The notes: generated by a model from the letters alone, not told the origin. DNA of 64,000 nt from Asterias rubens (GCF_902459465.1 NC_047069.1:5427171-5491170); one strand, 5' to 3'. Positions 12,039-24,800 are shown, numbered from the stretch's first letter. A program made the numbers and translations.

Positions 12039-12407
12039 TTTAAGGGAAGGTACACGTTTGGTAATAACTCAAAACAAATATTAACTTAAAAACTGACTTG
12101 GTAACGAGCATTGGAGAGCTGTTGATAGTATAAAACATTGTGGGAAACGACTCCCTCTGAAGTAAAGTAGTTTTTGAGAAACGGGGTAATTTTTCACTAA
12201 AAGATTAAAAGACTTCTAGCAAGAAGTCTTGTATTCCTATCTGAAAGCACACAAATTCGTCCAACAAGGGTGTTTTCATCATTTTCTCGCAACTTCGATG
12301 ACCAACTGAACCCAAATTTTCACAGGCTTAATATGTTATGCTTATAATGGGATACACCAAGTCAGAACACGGGTCTTTGACAACTACAACCTGTACAGTG
12401 CCTTTAA
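12039..12407. repeat. Family 1 foldback element, copy 3 (TACACGTTTGG subtype)
   Basis: The left end TTAAGGGAAGGTACACGTTTGG differs from the GGACACTATTGG subtype but shares the interior and the right end (CAGTGCCTTTAA). Confidence 0.8.
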
Positions 12408-12548
12408 ACTCCATAAACACTATTTTTAGCAAACACAAGTAATGTTAGCTGTTTGCAACATTTTGATATATTATGCATGTACAAAAATATGGTACAGAAT
12501 TAGATGCATCGATCTATTCACTCCAGGCAAAGTGCATTTAGATACAGC

Positions 12549-12893
12549 TTTAAAGGCACTGGCAGGACACTGTTGGTAATAATTAATCAAAATAATGGGT
12601 GGCATAACAACTTACTTGGTTAAAAGCAAAGGAGAGCTGTTGGTAGTATAAAACATTGGGAGAAGCGCATCACTCTGAAGTAAAGCAGTTTTTGAGAAAG
12701 AACCTTTTATTGTGCATCTGAAAGCACACACATTTTGTGCACTGACCAGGGTGTTTTTATAGTATTCTCTCGCAACTTCGATGCCCAATTGAACCCAAAA
12801 TTGTATAGATTTGTTATTGTTTGCATTTGTTTGGATACACCAAGTGAGAATACTGGTCTTTGACAATTACCAACGGTGTCCCGTGCCTTTAAA
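12549..12893. repeat. Family 1 foldback element, copy 4
   Basis: Left end TTTAAAGGCACTGGCAGGACAC and right end CCGTGCCTTTAAA, with the shared interior. It lies about 140 bases from copy 3 in the same orientation. Confidence 0.8.
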
Positions 12894-13822
12894 GCATTGC
12901 CATTGACCTGTGTACGCATAATAGAGAGAGAGAGAGAGGGGGAGAGAAAACCACGTCCTTTCTCTAATGGTACACGCGATGAAATCTGAGAGTGAAAATG
13001 GAGTAGTATTTTGTCTTGCGGGAGACTTCGTTTCGAGTACGGGGTATCAAGTGAGATCGTAAGGCGTCAGACTGCCCGTATCAGTACCATTGCATTCGTG
13101 GGCTTTTTACATCTACTTTTTACGAACCACGCATAATTACGTCAACGTATAGCCATTTAAATGTTAACACTTTCAACAGATATCTTATAAAAAAAGGCTT
13201 AGGCCTAATTGCCTGTTTTGGGGGAGTACTATTTGTCAAAATATAGATTCTAAAGGATGGATTGTAAACTTCTAATTCTTGAAACCAACTTTTTGATCCA
13301 AACCTATATTGTTGTATTGTAGATATAAAAAACAAACATAGAGCAATGATAAAATTAACCTGTAAAACATTAATTGCAAAAAGGTGGTAGAATTTCTGAG
13401 ATATTGCTTAAAATCTGAGGCGGTTATGTACTCGCAGGAAGAATGACCTGCAACTGGAAGACACTATCTCAGAAGCGTTACTGCCAGTAACGCTGCACAG
13501 ATTAAATTTTTGGGGGATCACTGGTGGCATCTTCGTTCAATGACCGCAGTACTTTGAAGTGAAAATTTTCTCAAAAATATGTTATACTATTCAAAGCTGC
13601 ACGATGTAGGCTATATAACTTTGTTCAAAGTTTGTTTTTATTGCCATTAATAATTGTCATTACCAAACGTATAATTATATATTGTTGTATTTGGCTAAAA
13701 TGCAGCCAAAGCGAGACATTCAGACAAATTCGTCCGGTCTCGCTCTTTGGGCTAACGATAAAAACCACGATATTCATCAGGGAATCCAACAAAGACGTCT
13801 ACATGTAATGGTAAAGTTTATA
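12894..13822. other. intergenic, simple repeat only
   Basis: There is a (GA)n run at about 12921-12948. No gene or known element is seen in the remainder. Confidence 0.45.
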
Positions 13823-14750
13823 CGATCCCACAATGGATCCCGACGATCATAGAGTGGATCCCGACGATCCCACCGGATCCAAATACGATCCCAATGGATC
13901 CAAACATTCCCACAGTGGATCCCAATACGATCCCTATGGATCCCGACGATCCCAAAGTGGATATCGATACGATCCCACCGGATCCCAATACGATCCCTAT
14001 GGATCCCGACGATCCCACAGTGGATCTCGATACGATCCAACTGGATCCCAATACGATCCCAATGGATCCCGGCGATCCCAATAGTGGATCTCGATACGAT
14101 CCCACCCGATCCCAATACGATACCAATGGATCCCGACGATCCCACAGTGGATCTCGATACGATCCAACTGGATCCCAATACGATCCCAATGGATCCCGGC
14201 GATCCCATAGTGGATCTCGATACGATCCCACCCGATCCCAATACGATCCCAATGGATCCCGGCGATCCCATAGTGGATCTCGATACGATCCCACCCGATC
14301 CCAATACGATCCCAATGGATCCCGGCGATCCCAATAGTGGATCTCGATACGATCCCACCCGATCCCAATACGATCCCAATGGATCCCGGCGATCCCAATA
14401 GTGGATCTCGATACGATCCCACCCGATCCCAATACGATCCCAATGGATCCCGGCGATCCCAATAGTGGATCTCGATACGGTCCCACTTGATCCCAATACG
14501 ATCCCGATGGATCCCGTTGATCCCAATAGTGGATCTCGATACGATCCCACCCGATCCCAATACGATCCCAATGGATCCCGGCGATCCCATAGTGGATCTC
14601 GATACGATCCAACTGGATCCCAATACGATCCCAATGGATCCCGGCGATCCCAATAGTGGATCTCGATACGATCCAACTGGATTCCAATACGATCCCGATG
14701 GATCCCGGCGATCCCATAGTGGATCTCGATACGATCCCACCCGATCTGAA
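13823..14750. repeat. 63/64-bp GATC-rich minisatellite
   Basis: About 14-15 copies of a 63-base unit (64 in some copies) built from six subunits that each begin GATC (for example GATCCCAATAC, GATCCCGGC, GATCTCGATAC). I measured the spacing of TCTCGATACG as 63, 63, 63 and 64 bases at 14091-14344. Because 63 is a multiple of three, long open frames run through both strands (up to 339 codons). They are repeat artefacts. Confidence 0.95.
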
Positions 14751-15740
14751 TACACCTGACCCTGTGCCCTTTCCGGTAGCTCACCATGCCCCACAACCTT
14801 TCAACACCTACCTATTGGATCAGGTTCAACGCTAATAATGTGCCAGTCAGTTGAATTATGCTCAACCTATTTGAACCGAACAAGAAACGCATCCCACAAT
14901 ACTTCAATGCCGTCTATGATAAACAAAAAGTCTTTTGTAAGCGAAAGAGGGTCTTTGGTTTACAAATCGGAACCTCTTAATTTGTACACCAAGTACATGT
15001 GCCTAAGGACTTGTTGTGATTAATGGAAGCCTTACTCTATGATGGAAGCAAGATAAAAACAAGGAATGGAGGTTTGTGAAGCACCTAAAATGTCGTTCTA
15101 AAGAGACCTGCCGTCGATTTCACAAAACTCTTCCTAACTTAAGACTAATCTTAGGACTTAGGACGAGTCCCAACCCTGCACGGTCGAGATAAGACGAGTC
15201 CTAACTCTTTGTAAAATCGACCCCTGGTCAATTACAAGTGGCAGTTCTATTTAATTGTTTATAGCAAGTGATTCTGTAAGACCCCCCCCCAAAAAAAACT
15301 AAAAGGGGGGGGGGGGGGAGTTTAAGTCAATGAGAAGTTATAGCACAATTCTTAGGTTTGGGAAGAGTAAATTCATCGTGAATGTACCATCAAACTAACC
15401 AGTGACAAGTAAATTAGGGTAGGGCAGTCTCATTTGAATTACTGGTAGGCCTATTTTTTTGTACTGAGTGGTTGCACACACTTTTTCGCGTGGTTTATTT
15501 TTTGGCAATAACAAATACTAAGTAAATTGTGTCCGTGTGTGTGTGCGTGTGTGGGGAAAGCTATTTTCTAGACTTTGGCATTTCAAACCGAAACTCCTGA
15601 GGATTCAGGTACGCCTATCTGTCTGAACTTATAATCAGTATCAGCTTTCATAATGCACAACAATAAATTATGGTTTACACATACAGAACATGCGGTTCAA
15701 GTGTTATCAATCAGACATTATTTTGGAAATGGAACGGGTC
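14751..15740. other. intergenic with one small foldback
   Basis: Apart from the foldback at 15112-15232, a homopolymer patch (C8/A7/G14) near 15284-15319 and a (GT)n run near 15533-15552, I see no gene. Confidence 0.45.
15112..15232. repeat. foldback element (GATTTCACAAA ends)
   Basis: The left end GTCGATTTCACAAAACTCTT is mirrored by a right end reading AAGAGTTAGGACTCG and TTTGTAAAATCGAC in order on the other strand. The core holds inverted CTTAGGAC / GTCCTAA blocks. Confidence 0.7.
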
Positions 15741-16098
15741 TTAAAGGCACTGTACACGTTTGGTAATTGTCAAAGACCAGTCTTCTCACTTGGTGTATCC
15801 AAACATAAGCATAAAATAACAAGCATGTGAAAATTTGGGCTCAATTGGTCATCGAAGTTGCGAGAACATTATGAAAGAAACAACACCCTTGTTGGACGAA
15901 TTTGCGTGCTTTCAGATAGGAATACTGGACTTCTAGCTAGAAGTATTTTATTATTTTAGTCAAAAACTACGTTACTTCAGAGGAAGTCGTTTATCACAAT
16001 GTTTTATACTATCAACAGCTCTCCAATGCTCGTTACCAAGTCAGTTTTTAAGTGAATATTTGTTTTGAGTAATTACCAAACGTGTACATTCCCTTTAA
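15741..16098. repeat. Family 1 foldback element, copy 5 (TACACGTTTGG subtype)
   Basis: Starts TTAAAGGCACTGTACACG and ends CGTGTACATTCCCTTTAA, with GTCAAAGACCAGTCTTCTCA near the left end. Confidence 0.85.
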
Positions 16099-16840
16099 AT
16101 CTCTCCATCGGGCCTATACATTACCCCCACATCGTTCATATTAACCTATACTCATTGTAACATGCCGCTATGCGAACACGAGACTTTTATTGGTCTACAT
16201 CGTAACACTTGGGAGTCGTTTACCAGACAAGTTCAACTCTCCCCCACCGTCAAGTCCCTCACTCCGGCCCACTAAAAACAACCTGCCAATTAATCCCAGA
16301 CGAGTACGACGCACCTGTACGACTGAATCCCGGATGCCAACCCCCCCCCCCCTTAAACAAAAAGGGAGAGACAAAAATCCAAACAAAACTACACTAGTTT
16401 CCCCAAGGGCATCACTTTTCATTGCCCACTGGCACCCCCCCCCACCCCACTCCCCTCCCTTGCAGAAACACATAGATATTCAAGTTCATGTCGGAATGCC
16501 ACGAGAGATGATGATTTGCGGTATAGCAATAAACTGGCATTTCAATCTCAGAGAGGAAATTAGCTTCGATGACTCTCCCACGGGCTAATTTTGCTTTTCA
16601 TCGATTTCACTTCTTGAAAGGGAATAATAATATACATCACTTCAACCTCCAGGGCCCAATTTCGTCAAGGTTTTTCTTTTTTTGCCGAGAAATACAAATT
16701 TGCTTTAAAAAAATAGGCGAAGTTCAACAGGGAGAAACACGAACGAACAAATTTGTCATAAATATTGACTATTTCATATTCAGATGCCAGGGTTTAGATT
16801 GCAGGAAAACAAATAAAAAATACCTAGATAACTATTCTTT
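16099..16840. other. intergenic
   Basis: C-rich runs at about 16340-16353 and 16434-16450. Open frames on both strands depend on these runs. No gene recognised. Confidence 0.4.
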
Positions 16841-17234
16841 AAAGGAACACGTTGCCTTGGATTGGACGAGTTGGTCTATAAAAAGTGCCTGTAATCGTTT
16901 GATATAAAATGCACATGGTTAGACAGATGTTTTAAAAGTAGAATACAATGATCCACACAAGTTAAGTACGCCTCGAAATTGCGTGGTTTTCCTTTTACCT
17001 CTTCGACTAACACGGTCGGCCATTTATGGGAGTCATCAAAATTTTGACTCCCATAAATGGCCGACCGTGTTAGTTCGCAAAGTAAAAGGAAAACCACGCA
17101 ATTTCGAGGCAAATTTGTGTAGATCGTTATATTCTACTTTTGAGCTATCTATCTAACCATATGCATTTCATAACAAACGGTTTCAAACGCTTTTCAACGA
17201 CCAACTCGTCCGATCCAAGGCAACGTGTTCCTGT
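16841..17234. repeat. Family 2 long hairpin element, full copy 1
   Basis: Two arms of nearly 200 bases are inverted about a centre at 17037. The outer ends are GGAACACGTTGCCTTGGAT and its complement, and the central arms read AACACGGTCGGCCATTTATG / CATAAATGGCCGACCGTGTT. The arms match over most of their length, so a transcript would form a long hairpin. No coding capacity. Confidence 0.92.
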
Positions 17235-18610
17235 AATAATTACTCCAACAATCCCTTAGCTTCATACTGCAATGTCAGCTAACTTCTCATCACATAAATC
17301 TACCTTAATTTATATATCCATGGAGGTATATCTATGGTTGTTCATCTGAAACCTCAGACCAACGGGAAGCTACATAGAGAAACTGTAGGCCCCCATAGGC
17401 TAACTGATAACGGTAAGTGGCATCACAACGAGGTCAAGCGAGACATGACTACACCTTTAAATGAACTGGTATTCTCACTTCGTGTATTCGTGTATTCATG
17501 TATGTTGTATAAAATAACACATCTGTGAAAACTTGGAATCAATTGGTCATTGAAGTTGCAAGAGAGTAATGACAGAAAAACAACCTCGTTGCACAAATGT
17601 GTGCGTTTCCAGATGCATATAAAAGGCTTCAGGCCTGAAGTATTTTAATATTTGAGTGAGCAATTGCGCCTTTCTCAAAAACTACGTTACCTGAGAGGGA
17701 TCCGGTTCTCTCAATGTTTGTTTTAACTGTCAACAATTCTCTATTGCTCATTACAAGTTTTATGCTAACAATTATTTTGTTATAATTGATTGCCCAGTGC
17801 CTTTAAGTTTTTTTCTCCAGTATTCAAGAACAATTTCGATAAGAGCAACTGAACACCTTTTCTCTATAATGTGTTTGTCACGGGTGATTTGATGCCACGG
17901 TGCATATAGCAGGTGAGTGCAAAGGGCTTCAGGGGCCAAAGCAGTTGAATGACTTGTGTGGTGTGTGGTTACCGGGGTTGGTTGTAACTGGTCGTAGAGG
18001 GCGACATGCAAACCAGACCGCATCCAGTCAAACCATTACAATTTACACCCAATACAGATTCTGTTTCAAATCACTGCTGTACAAATTAGATCAGATTTTT
18101 GATGGACCCGAGTGAAGCTTTCACAATAATCAATAGTGTGGCTTCAACACTTATATTGAACTGACTTGCAAACGCAAGGAGGCTATAAATAGCTATCCTT
18201 CATTCATTGCTGGCGTTTTATTACAGACGGCTCAAGAAAAGGCGTCAAAAACCGCTCAGTTCCGAGCAATATTCCTATGCATGATTTCTGGTTCATTTGG
18301 CTTAATAAATTGTAACTTTTTTATGAATGTTTTAAGTTGTCGGAGGAAGCTAAGGTATTAGCATTCTTGATGCACCTGTCTCAATTATTTCAAATTTTGG
18401 TGCTGTCCACAATATTTAAATAATGCCTAAAAGTAAAAGTCTTTATTCTAAAGAGATTAAATTATACTCCAAAGGTTCACATTTTGTACACACCAAATTA
18501 AAACAATGTTTTAAGCTGTCGAGGGAAAACAAGCTGGAGTTCTAAAGAGATGGAGTACGAGGAATAAAGCTGTTGGAATGGCTCCTTGTTATCTCAGTAT
18601 TAACAAGGTT
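17235..18610. other. intergenic with Family 1 copy 6
   Basis: Beyond the element at 17455-17806, nothing resembles a gene or a missing gene B exon on either strand. Confidence 0.4.
17455..17806. repeat. Family 1 foldback element, copy 6
   Basis: Diverged left end CTTTAAATGAACTGGTATTC. Right end CCCAGTGCCTTTAA. Interior AAAAACTACGTTACCTGAGAGGG as in other copies. Confidence 0.75.
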
Positions 18611-18998
18611 AAAAGAACACGTTGCCTTGAATTGGACGAGTTGGTCTTTGAAAAGTGTTTGAAACCGTTTGTTATGAAATGCATATGATTAGAAAGATAT
18701 TTTAAAAGTAGAATATAATGATCCACACAAGTATCACTCAAAATTGCGTGGTTTTCCTTTTACATCATCGACTAAAACGGTCGGCCATTTATGGGAGTCA
18801 AATTTTTGACTCCCATAAATGGCCGACCGTGTTAGTTCGCACAGTAAAAAAAAACCACGCAATTTCGAGGCAAGTTTGTGTGAATAATAATTGTATTCTA
18901 CTTTTAAATCATCTTCCTAACCATGTGCATTTTATAACAAACGGTTACAAACGCTTTTCAAAGACCAACTCGACCGATCCAAGGCAACGTGTTCCCTT
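18611..18998. repeat. Family 2 long hairpin element, full copy 2
   Basis: Same structure as the 16841 copy, with the hairpin centre near 18801 (GGGAGTCAAATTTTTGACTCCC). The two full copies are 1.4 kb apart. Confidence 0.92.
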
Positions 18999-19890
18999 AA
19001 GATGTAATTTCAACAAGCAATAACTCATCATCATTCTTTATGCAGCTGTTTTAATTACTTGTCAAACTGTTTGTGCTGTATACAATCTATTTTTTTTGTT
19101 CGAACTTTACATATGACCATGATGTCAAACAGCCATTGTGCTGATTTTTGTATCGTGTTCAAATATCTTGAAATTAATGAATACATAAAATAAAGGTGCA
19201 GGATTATTCTTCGATAACCCGGATTCGCGGAAAGGATGTGTGCGGTTTTCTTGTTCGGCTTTTGAGTTTAATACAAAAAAACATCTAAGATTTACAATGT
19301 GATTATCACCATGAACAAAAACCCTGATCTGGAGGATGGCTGGACATCAACCAAAGGCCTCCATCGCTTTGCTATTCCAAGACCCGTGAGCTGTGGTGAT
19401 AGGTACAACTTTAAGTCGATTATCCGCTCAGCCATTTTGAATTATAGAAATGGTGCATTTTTATTCAAAATTCGATTTTGGTAGGAAGTATAAATAGCTT
19501 TTAACTGTAACTTTCATGAAAGGTATGACCTGCATCTGCACATTAATAACCACAGTATATAATATGAGATTTCAACACAATTTTTTTTCATTAACACGTC
19601 ACATCGATTAAAAAATGGCGACCTGACCTCGCTCGTATAGATCGTGAGACGGCCCTCTCGTGTCATATCCACGAATGCAAAAAGAATAAAATTACGCAAA
19701 CATGAAGTTCTGTAATTTTGCCAGTCGTTTGCATGGCTGTGGATTAGGCCGTACAGCCCGGTTGGATGGCCGAGACATTCGACTATATAGCCGAGACGTT
19801 TGACTATAGAGGGAGCTTTTCCGGCCCTTAACTTTCGAAATTCAGATTGGACTTTATCTCAGGCTTCGTTTGTGTGTAAAGCCCCTAGCA
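18999..19890. other. intergenic
   Basis: Nothing convincing. An open frame at 19299-19484 on plus starts at a non-ATG codon and lacks family features. Confidence 0.4.
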
Positions 19891-20221
19891 CACGTATTTA
19901 GACACAGTATTTTCCCGCACGGTATAGATGGGACTACGTTTGGAATTATGAGATCTATTCCTTGCACATAGCACCATGTGGTGGTTTACAAAGTGCTGAG
20001 CGCAATATGCTGCAAATCAAACCAGGAACACCGAGACGAACCCCTTCTCTTTTAACACACGGGACCAACGGCTGTACGCCCCATTCGAATGACAAAGCAA
20101 TGGTTAAGTGTCTTGCCTAAGGACAAAAATGTCACGACTGAGAACCGAACCCACACTCTACTGATCAGAAACACCAGAGTTTGAATTTGGTGCTCTTAAG
20201 CACTCTGCCACGACACTCCCA
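19890..20221 (-). repeat. tRNA-derived SINE, family S1
   Basis: Read on minus, it starts GGGAGTGTCGTGGCAGAGTG, has a tRNA-like B box (GTGGGTTCGGTTCTCAGTC), then a body (CTTAGGCAAGACACTTAACC, GTTGGTCCCGTGTG, CAGCACTTTGTAAACC). A second long copy lies at 44290-44610. Its head sits about 30 bases after the gene B splice donor, in the same direction as the gene. Confidence 0.85.
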
Positions 20222-20252
20222 TCAAAGCATCAAAGGATAAAACAATACTTGC

Positions 20253-21736
20253 CCACTCTTGGCGAAGTTTGACCAGTAAGATATGACACGTTCACTGAGA
20301 TCCCTCTCATCGTCTGTGAAGACAGCGCCCATTCCAGAACCGTTAAAAGGCAATCCAAACAAAAATGGTATCTCCTCTCCGTGCGGTACCTGGTTGAGAC
20401 TCGGGTACCTGTCATTAGCCTCGCAACGGTGATCAAACACGCCCATGTGAACGGTTGTCGAGTTGGGCAAGAGTGTCAAGAATGGGTTGAGTCTAAGCAT
20501 AAAGCTCTGCTCCATCATCATCTCTGTCATGGCTTGCATTCGGGCAAAGTTGAGGTCTGGCAAGGTGTTGTCCATGTACTCGAAGGCTGTAGCAAGTTTT
20601 GTTACCTGTAATGAGCTGTAGGTCATAGTGAGCCAGCTGTCCCATTCGTCTTCCGTTAAACCAAGGGTTGCATTAAATGCATTCATACCACGTAAATAGG
20701 TATCAATGACTTCCAAAATTACGGAACCGTCCCCAGATGTTAAGAGGACCATGAAGTCGTGCTGCAAATGCAACTGTGAAGTGGTTAAGGATATCATGTT
20801 GTTATCCAAGACCGGGGTCCAAATGTGCGAGGCCACCGCGGCAGACACGGCTTGTCCGGCCGCTAGAACATCTTCCATCGGACGTTCTCGGAGACATTGT
20901 ACAAGTTCGGAGTTTGTGGACCCCGAGCCGCACCCCGCTTCCTCGCCGATGTCCCTTGCGCGTTTTCCGAGCCATTCACCTCTTCCACTGGCGTATACGG
21001 AGGGGTGAAAGTAGCCGCTGTGTGCCGCTGCTCGCTGAAACAACGACCTGCTCTTATTGGCGAAGAGGTGAAGCGTAACCGAAGCACCGCCAGCAGACTG
21101 GCCAAACAGCGTCACCCTGGTCGGGTCCCCTCCGAACGATTCTATGTTGTCATGGACCCACTGCAGTGCGAGTTGCTGGTCAAGCAGACCGTAGTTCCCC
21201 GGTGCATTCTCGTCGCCCGTGCACAGAAACCCAAAGATATTCAACCGATAGTTGATGGTGACCACTATGACATCGCCACGGGTCACCACAGCGGACGGGT
21301 CGTACCCACTCCCCTGCCCCGTCTCGAAGCTCCCGCCGTGAATCCAGAACATCACCGCCAGACCGGTAACTGTGTCCGTAACTGGTGCGAAGATATTCAA
21401 AGTTAAACAGTCCTCGCTTATTTCTCGAGCCCTGTCTGGAATCTTCACCATGTAATCAGGATAGAACTTGGACACAGCTTGGATATCCTGTGGACAGGAT
21501 GGTCCGTAGGAAGTTGCGTTGAGGACCGAGTTCCAGGGTGACTTTGCAACGGGCCCTCTGAACCTCAGTGGCCCCACGGGCGGCTCGGCATAAGGGATGC
21601 CAAGGTACCGATGAAACTGGACTCCGTCTAGTTCATGTTTCACTCCTCGTATTAATCCCGTTGATGTCCTGATGACCACCGAATCCACACTGACTATTAA
21701 CAAAATGGCGACCAGCATGTGTCCAATCAAAGTCAT
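20253..21736 (-). CDS. gene B: secreted or anchored carboxylesterase-like ectodomain exon
   Basis: A single exon from ATG 21736 gives 494 full codons plus two bases. A signal peptide (MLVAILLIVSVDSV region, residues 7-20) precedes the esterase domain. HGGS is at 133-136, the nucleophile Ser214 in GQSAGG, the acid Asp336 in SGDGS and His452 in PHGEE, so it should be catalytically competent. Cys81/Cys110 and Cys269/Cys281 match the conserved disulphide loops of the family. The exon stops at YWSNFAKSG, the same place as genes A and C. Here the donor is GG|GCAAGT, a GC-type donor. Reading through it would add nine residues and stop at 20222. No terminal exon is visible in the 9.7 kb before gene A. 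Confidence 0.88.
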
Positions 21737-23777
21737 TGTTTGGTAGGTGCCGTACCTTGCAGTCCTGGAAAGTAAATGTAGTAGTCCCGGTCGATGTTCT
21801 GCCTTCCGCCCAGATAGTAGTTAATGAGAAGGACAGTTCTTTTCGCAACTGATGAGAAGTCCCCCGAATTCCGAAAATCCAATCCGCGGCAGTAGAACAT
21901 AAAGCAAAACAAATTCTTACTCATCTACCTGGCAAAGTAGGTTTTACAAAATTGTAAGTGTTCGGCGTGTCATTGCTATACCAACTCTTCGAACCAACTG
22001 CATACCCACATGCAATGTCTACGTACATACAGCACATACCAAAAGTGATTGGCGAGTGTTTTTTTTTTGTAGAGCTTACCACTGGGCCAACTTTCAAAAC
22101 GTCATCATCTTTTTTTTCTCTTCACTATGCATAACATTCCACCACTACTACATTAGACTAGGAAGAGAGTTTAACCTCTGATTGGCGTGTAATTATTTGT
22201 AAGGTGTGCTGAACCACGTCGATCCTGAAACCAAAGTGTGGGGTTTCGAGGGTCATATTCTAGCACACTCTCAGGGGAGATAGTGGAGAATCAAACGGGC
22301 CGATGCATCAACGTCACATCTTTAGCCTTATAGGTCATTTTGAGAAATTATCTGTATTCACAACAACGTACGATAAATATTTATTATCACTTTATAACTA
22401 TGGAAACAGATTACCTTCATACAAGCCTCAACTAATCTTCATATTTGTAAATTTCATGTATTTTTATATACTTGACGAATAAACCATTCAATTCAATTCA
22501 ATACATAATCGTCGACTCTAGGCTGTGACAATCTATAATCTCTATACGTCTTCGATAAAAACAAGATTTTCACTTCATCTTATGGACAATTATAATTGCC
22601 ATTGAAATCGGAAGAGGCCTCAAAATGACCCATAGTTCACCCACAGCAACTACCGTGGTCCCCTGTATTTTTGCTGTGGTGCCCCCTGCAAGATTCCAAT
22701 AACAAACAAACATATTTTATATCAATTTTCCAATGGAAGTGCCCCCGACAAGAGGAAAATTGTTGTGTCCCTTCCAGATCAAAGTTCAAGACCCGAACTC
22801 GATTATAATCAACAAGTCTGATTAGTTTAACGTGCCAAGTATAGCTTCCAACAGTTTCTAGAAAAATATTGCTCACTGGCTGTACAAACCCTAAAATAAT
22901 ACGGCCATTGCCAATGTCGCAGGCTTTACTCTTGAACAATCTCCAACAATAAAACAGACCAAAAGAGGACAGCTAAAGGCAGCTAAAGAGGACAAAGGTA
23001 CCAAACATTCTCGAAATGATCGAAACGTCGAGTTGTTACACACCAATTGTTCTTTTCAGAACCTCCATATGACATACTTTTCATGTTAATGCAAATCTTA
23101 CTGGAAAGGAAAATCTATAATGGATTTTGATTTTCATAACTAAAGGGTTGTTCCTACCAGTTGCAAATCAGGTTAATTACCCAGATTGAAAAATCGGGTT
23201 GATTTAACCAGGTTCTGACAAACCAGATTGATAAACCAGGTTGATAAACTAGTGCTCGTGATTTTTTTTTAAATGACTCCGTCAGGAAAGCAGACACAAC
23301 TCATGGGCCAATTCGTTATACCTAAATTTAATAACGTGAAACTGTTTGCCTTTCCTCCCCGATGTGTCGTTTATCATGCCTTGAAATGATCTGCTGCTCC
23401 TAAGTAAATAAAGCCACTGGACACCGAAAATATTTGCCTAGACGAAGCCGGGTTACTATGCCAACATGACACGTACAGGTATCATTGAACTGGTTTCATC
23501 ATGAAGCAAAAACCACTGGACAAATGTGGGTTTTATTTTTACAAAAAAAATCTTCAAGGACTTTGGGGGTATTATAATTCCATAAAACTAGGTCATTGGA
23601 AATTGTTTGGCTTTTATTTTATCATTCCATATACGTATACGTACAACTGCACCCACAACCACACATGATGTTACAGTCACTCTGTGGACATTGTTCTGTA
23701 AAAAAAAACCTGTGTGGTCCACATAGTGTGTCAATGTGGACCTCTTTTGTTCTCAAGTCCACACTTCGTATGTAGTG
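21737..23777. other. B-C intergenic region, left part
   Basis: No exon resembling the membrane-anchor exon of A or D was found. It holds one TCGAAACGTC motif (23020-23029) and short T runs. It should contain the gene B promoter, but I cannot point to a specific element. Confidence 0.4.
23005..23050 (+). repeat. TCGAAACGTC motif (Penelope-like end relic?)
   Basis: CTCGAAATGATCGAAACGTC is followed by GAGTTG. The exact 10-mer is shared with three other places, one of them a genuine Penelope-like fragment. There is no coding part here. Confidence 0.35.
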
Positions 23778-24154
23778 TTAAAGACTTTTGGTATTCGGCA
23801 AAAACAAGTGTTCTCACTTGGTGTACCTTAACATTTTTATGCGTGAAATAAGAAATTTGTGAAAATTAGGACTCAATATTGGTCATCGAAATTGCAAGAG
23901 AATATTGCAAGAAAAAAACACCCTTGTTGCGCAAACTTGTGTGCTTTCAGATGCCTCAAAAAGAGCTTCGGGCCTAAAAGTATTTTAATATTTGAGTGTG
24001 TAAATAACCTCTTTCCCATAAACTACATTACTTAAGTGGGAGCCGTTTCTCACAATGTTTTATACCACCAACCTCTCCCCATTACTCGTCACCTAGTAAG
24101 GTTTCATGCCAATAATTATTTGGAGTAATTACCAATAGTGTCCACTGCCTTTAA
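23778..24154. repeat. Family 1 foldback element, copy 7
   Basis: The left end is diverged (TTAAAGACTTTTGGTATTCG). The right end GTGTCCACTGCCTTTAAA is well kept. Confidence 0.8.
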
Positions 24155-24649
24155 AGAGGTTCGTTTTAAAAAACCTGAATAGCTCGTCAAACACGTTTTT
24201 TTAACACATTTATCTTAAACTTCCAAAGAGGTAAACACATTTTTACTGTACCGGTTTTACAAACGCCTAATACGGTGGGAGACAAATAAGCTGTCAATCA
24301 CCAAAAGTGTTTTTCAGATTGTTATCTGAAAAAGTTAACTTTGATGGATAGTAGGAATGGAGGGGGGGGTGCTAGTTTGCTGGAAGAAGCAATGTTGGAC
24401 AAGTGATTCACTTGCTGTCATTTTACACGAGTTACACTTTGTAAATTGTATATTAACCTTGCTTTAATTTAGCAAGAGACCGTTGCTAAATTGCAGTCGT
24501 GTGAAAGGGTTAAAAAAGTACAATGTATATGGTGACAAGACTGCAAGCGCTTATTGGCCGACAGGTTAAAATGGTCTGGTTCTCTTACTTGGAAAAAACA
24601 CATTAAAGATTTTGGCATTCATCCGGAACCATGGTGACACACAGTGCCC

Positions 24650-24800
24650 GGCAGCTAGTTTTTCCCCCAAACGACATTGCAATCATTTGGTAAAAGAGCA
24701 GGCCAATTTCATTATGACGTAATCTTGACAGAGCCAATTTTGACAGAAAGGGCAAAGGAATATTGCAATGTCGTTTGGGGGAAAAAAAATCGTTGCACGG
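24650..24800. repeat. foldback element (CCCCCAAACGACATTGCAAT arms)
   Basis: The left arm CCCCCAAACGACATTGCAAT (24665-24684) is perfectly mirrored by ATTGCAATGTCGTTTGGGGG about 75 bases later. Both arms continue into T-rich or A-rich flanks. Confidence 0.85.

Noticed and set aside
13777..14796. Open frames of up to 339 codons across the GATC array on both strands
   Set aside because: The unit length is a multiple of three and stops are rare in the repeat, so long frames appear automatically in several frames at once. No start context or non-repeat domain is present.
16190..16588. Overlapping frames on both strands around C-rich runs
   Set aside because: Low-complexity proline and glycine runs cause the openness. 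There is no domain and no splice pattern.
20897..21406. A 169-codon plus-strand frame opposite gene B
   Set aside because: It is antisense to the conserved esterase exon. A similar antisense frame opposite gene C (26517-26858) shows that it follows from the codon pattern of the sense gene.
22637..22939. Candidate terminal exon for gene C (100-codon minus frame)
   Set aside because: No cholinesterase-tail motif and no membrane segment of adequate length.
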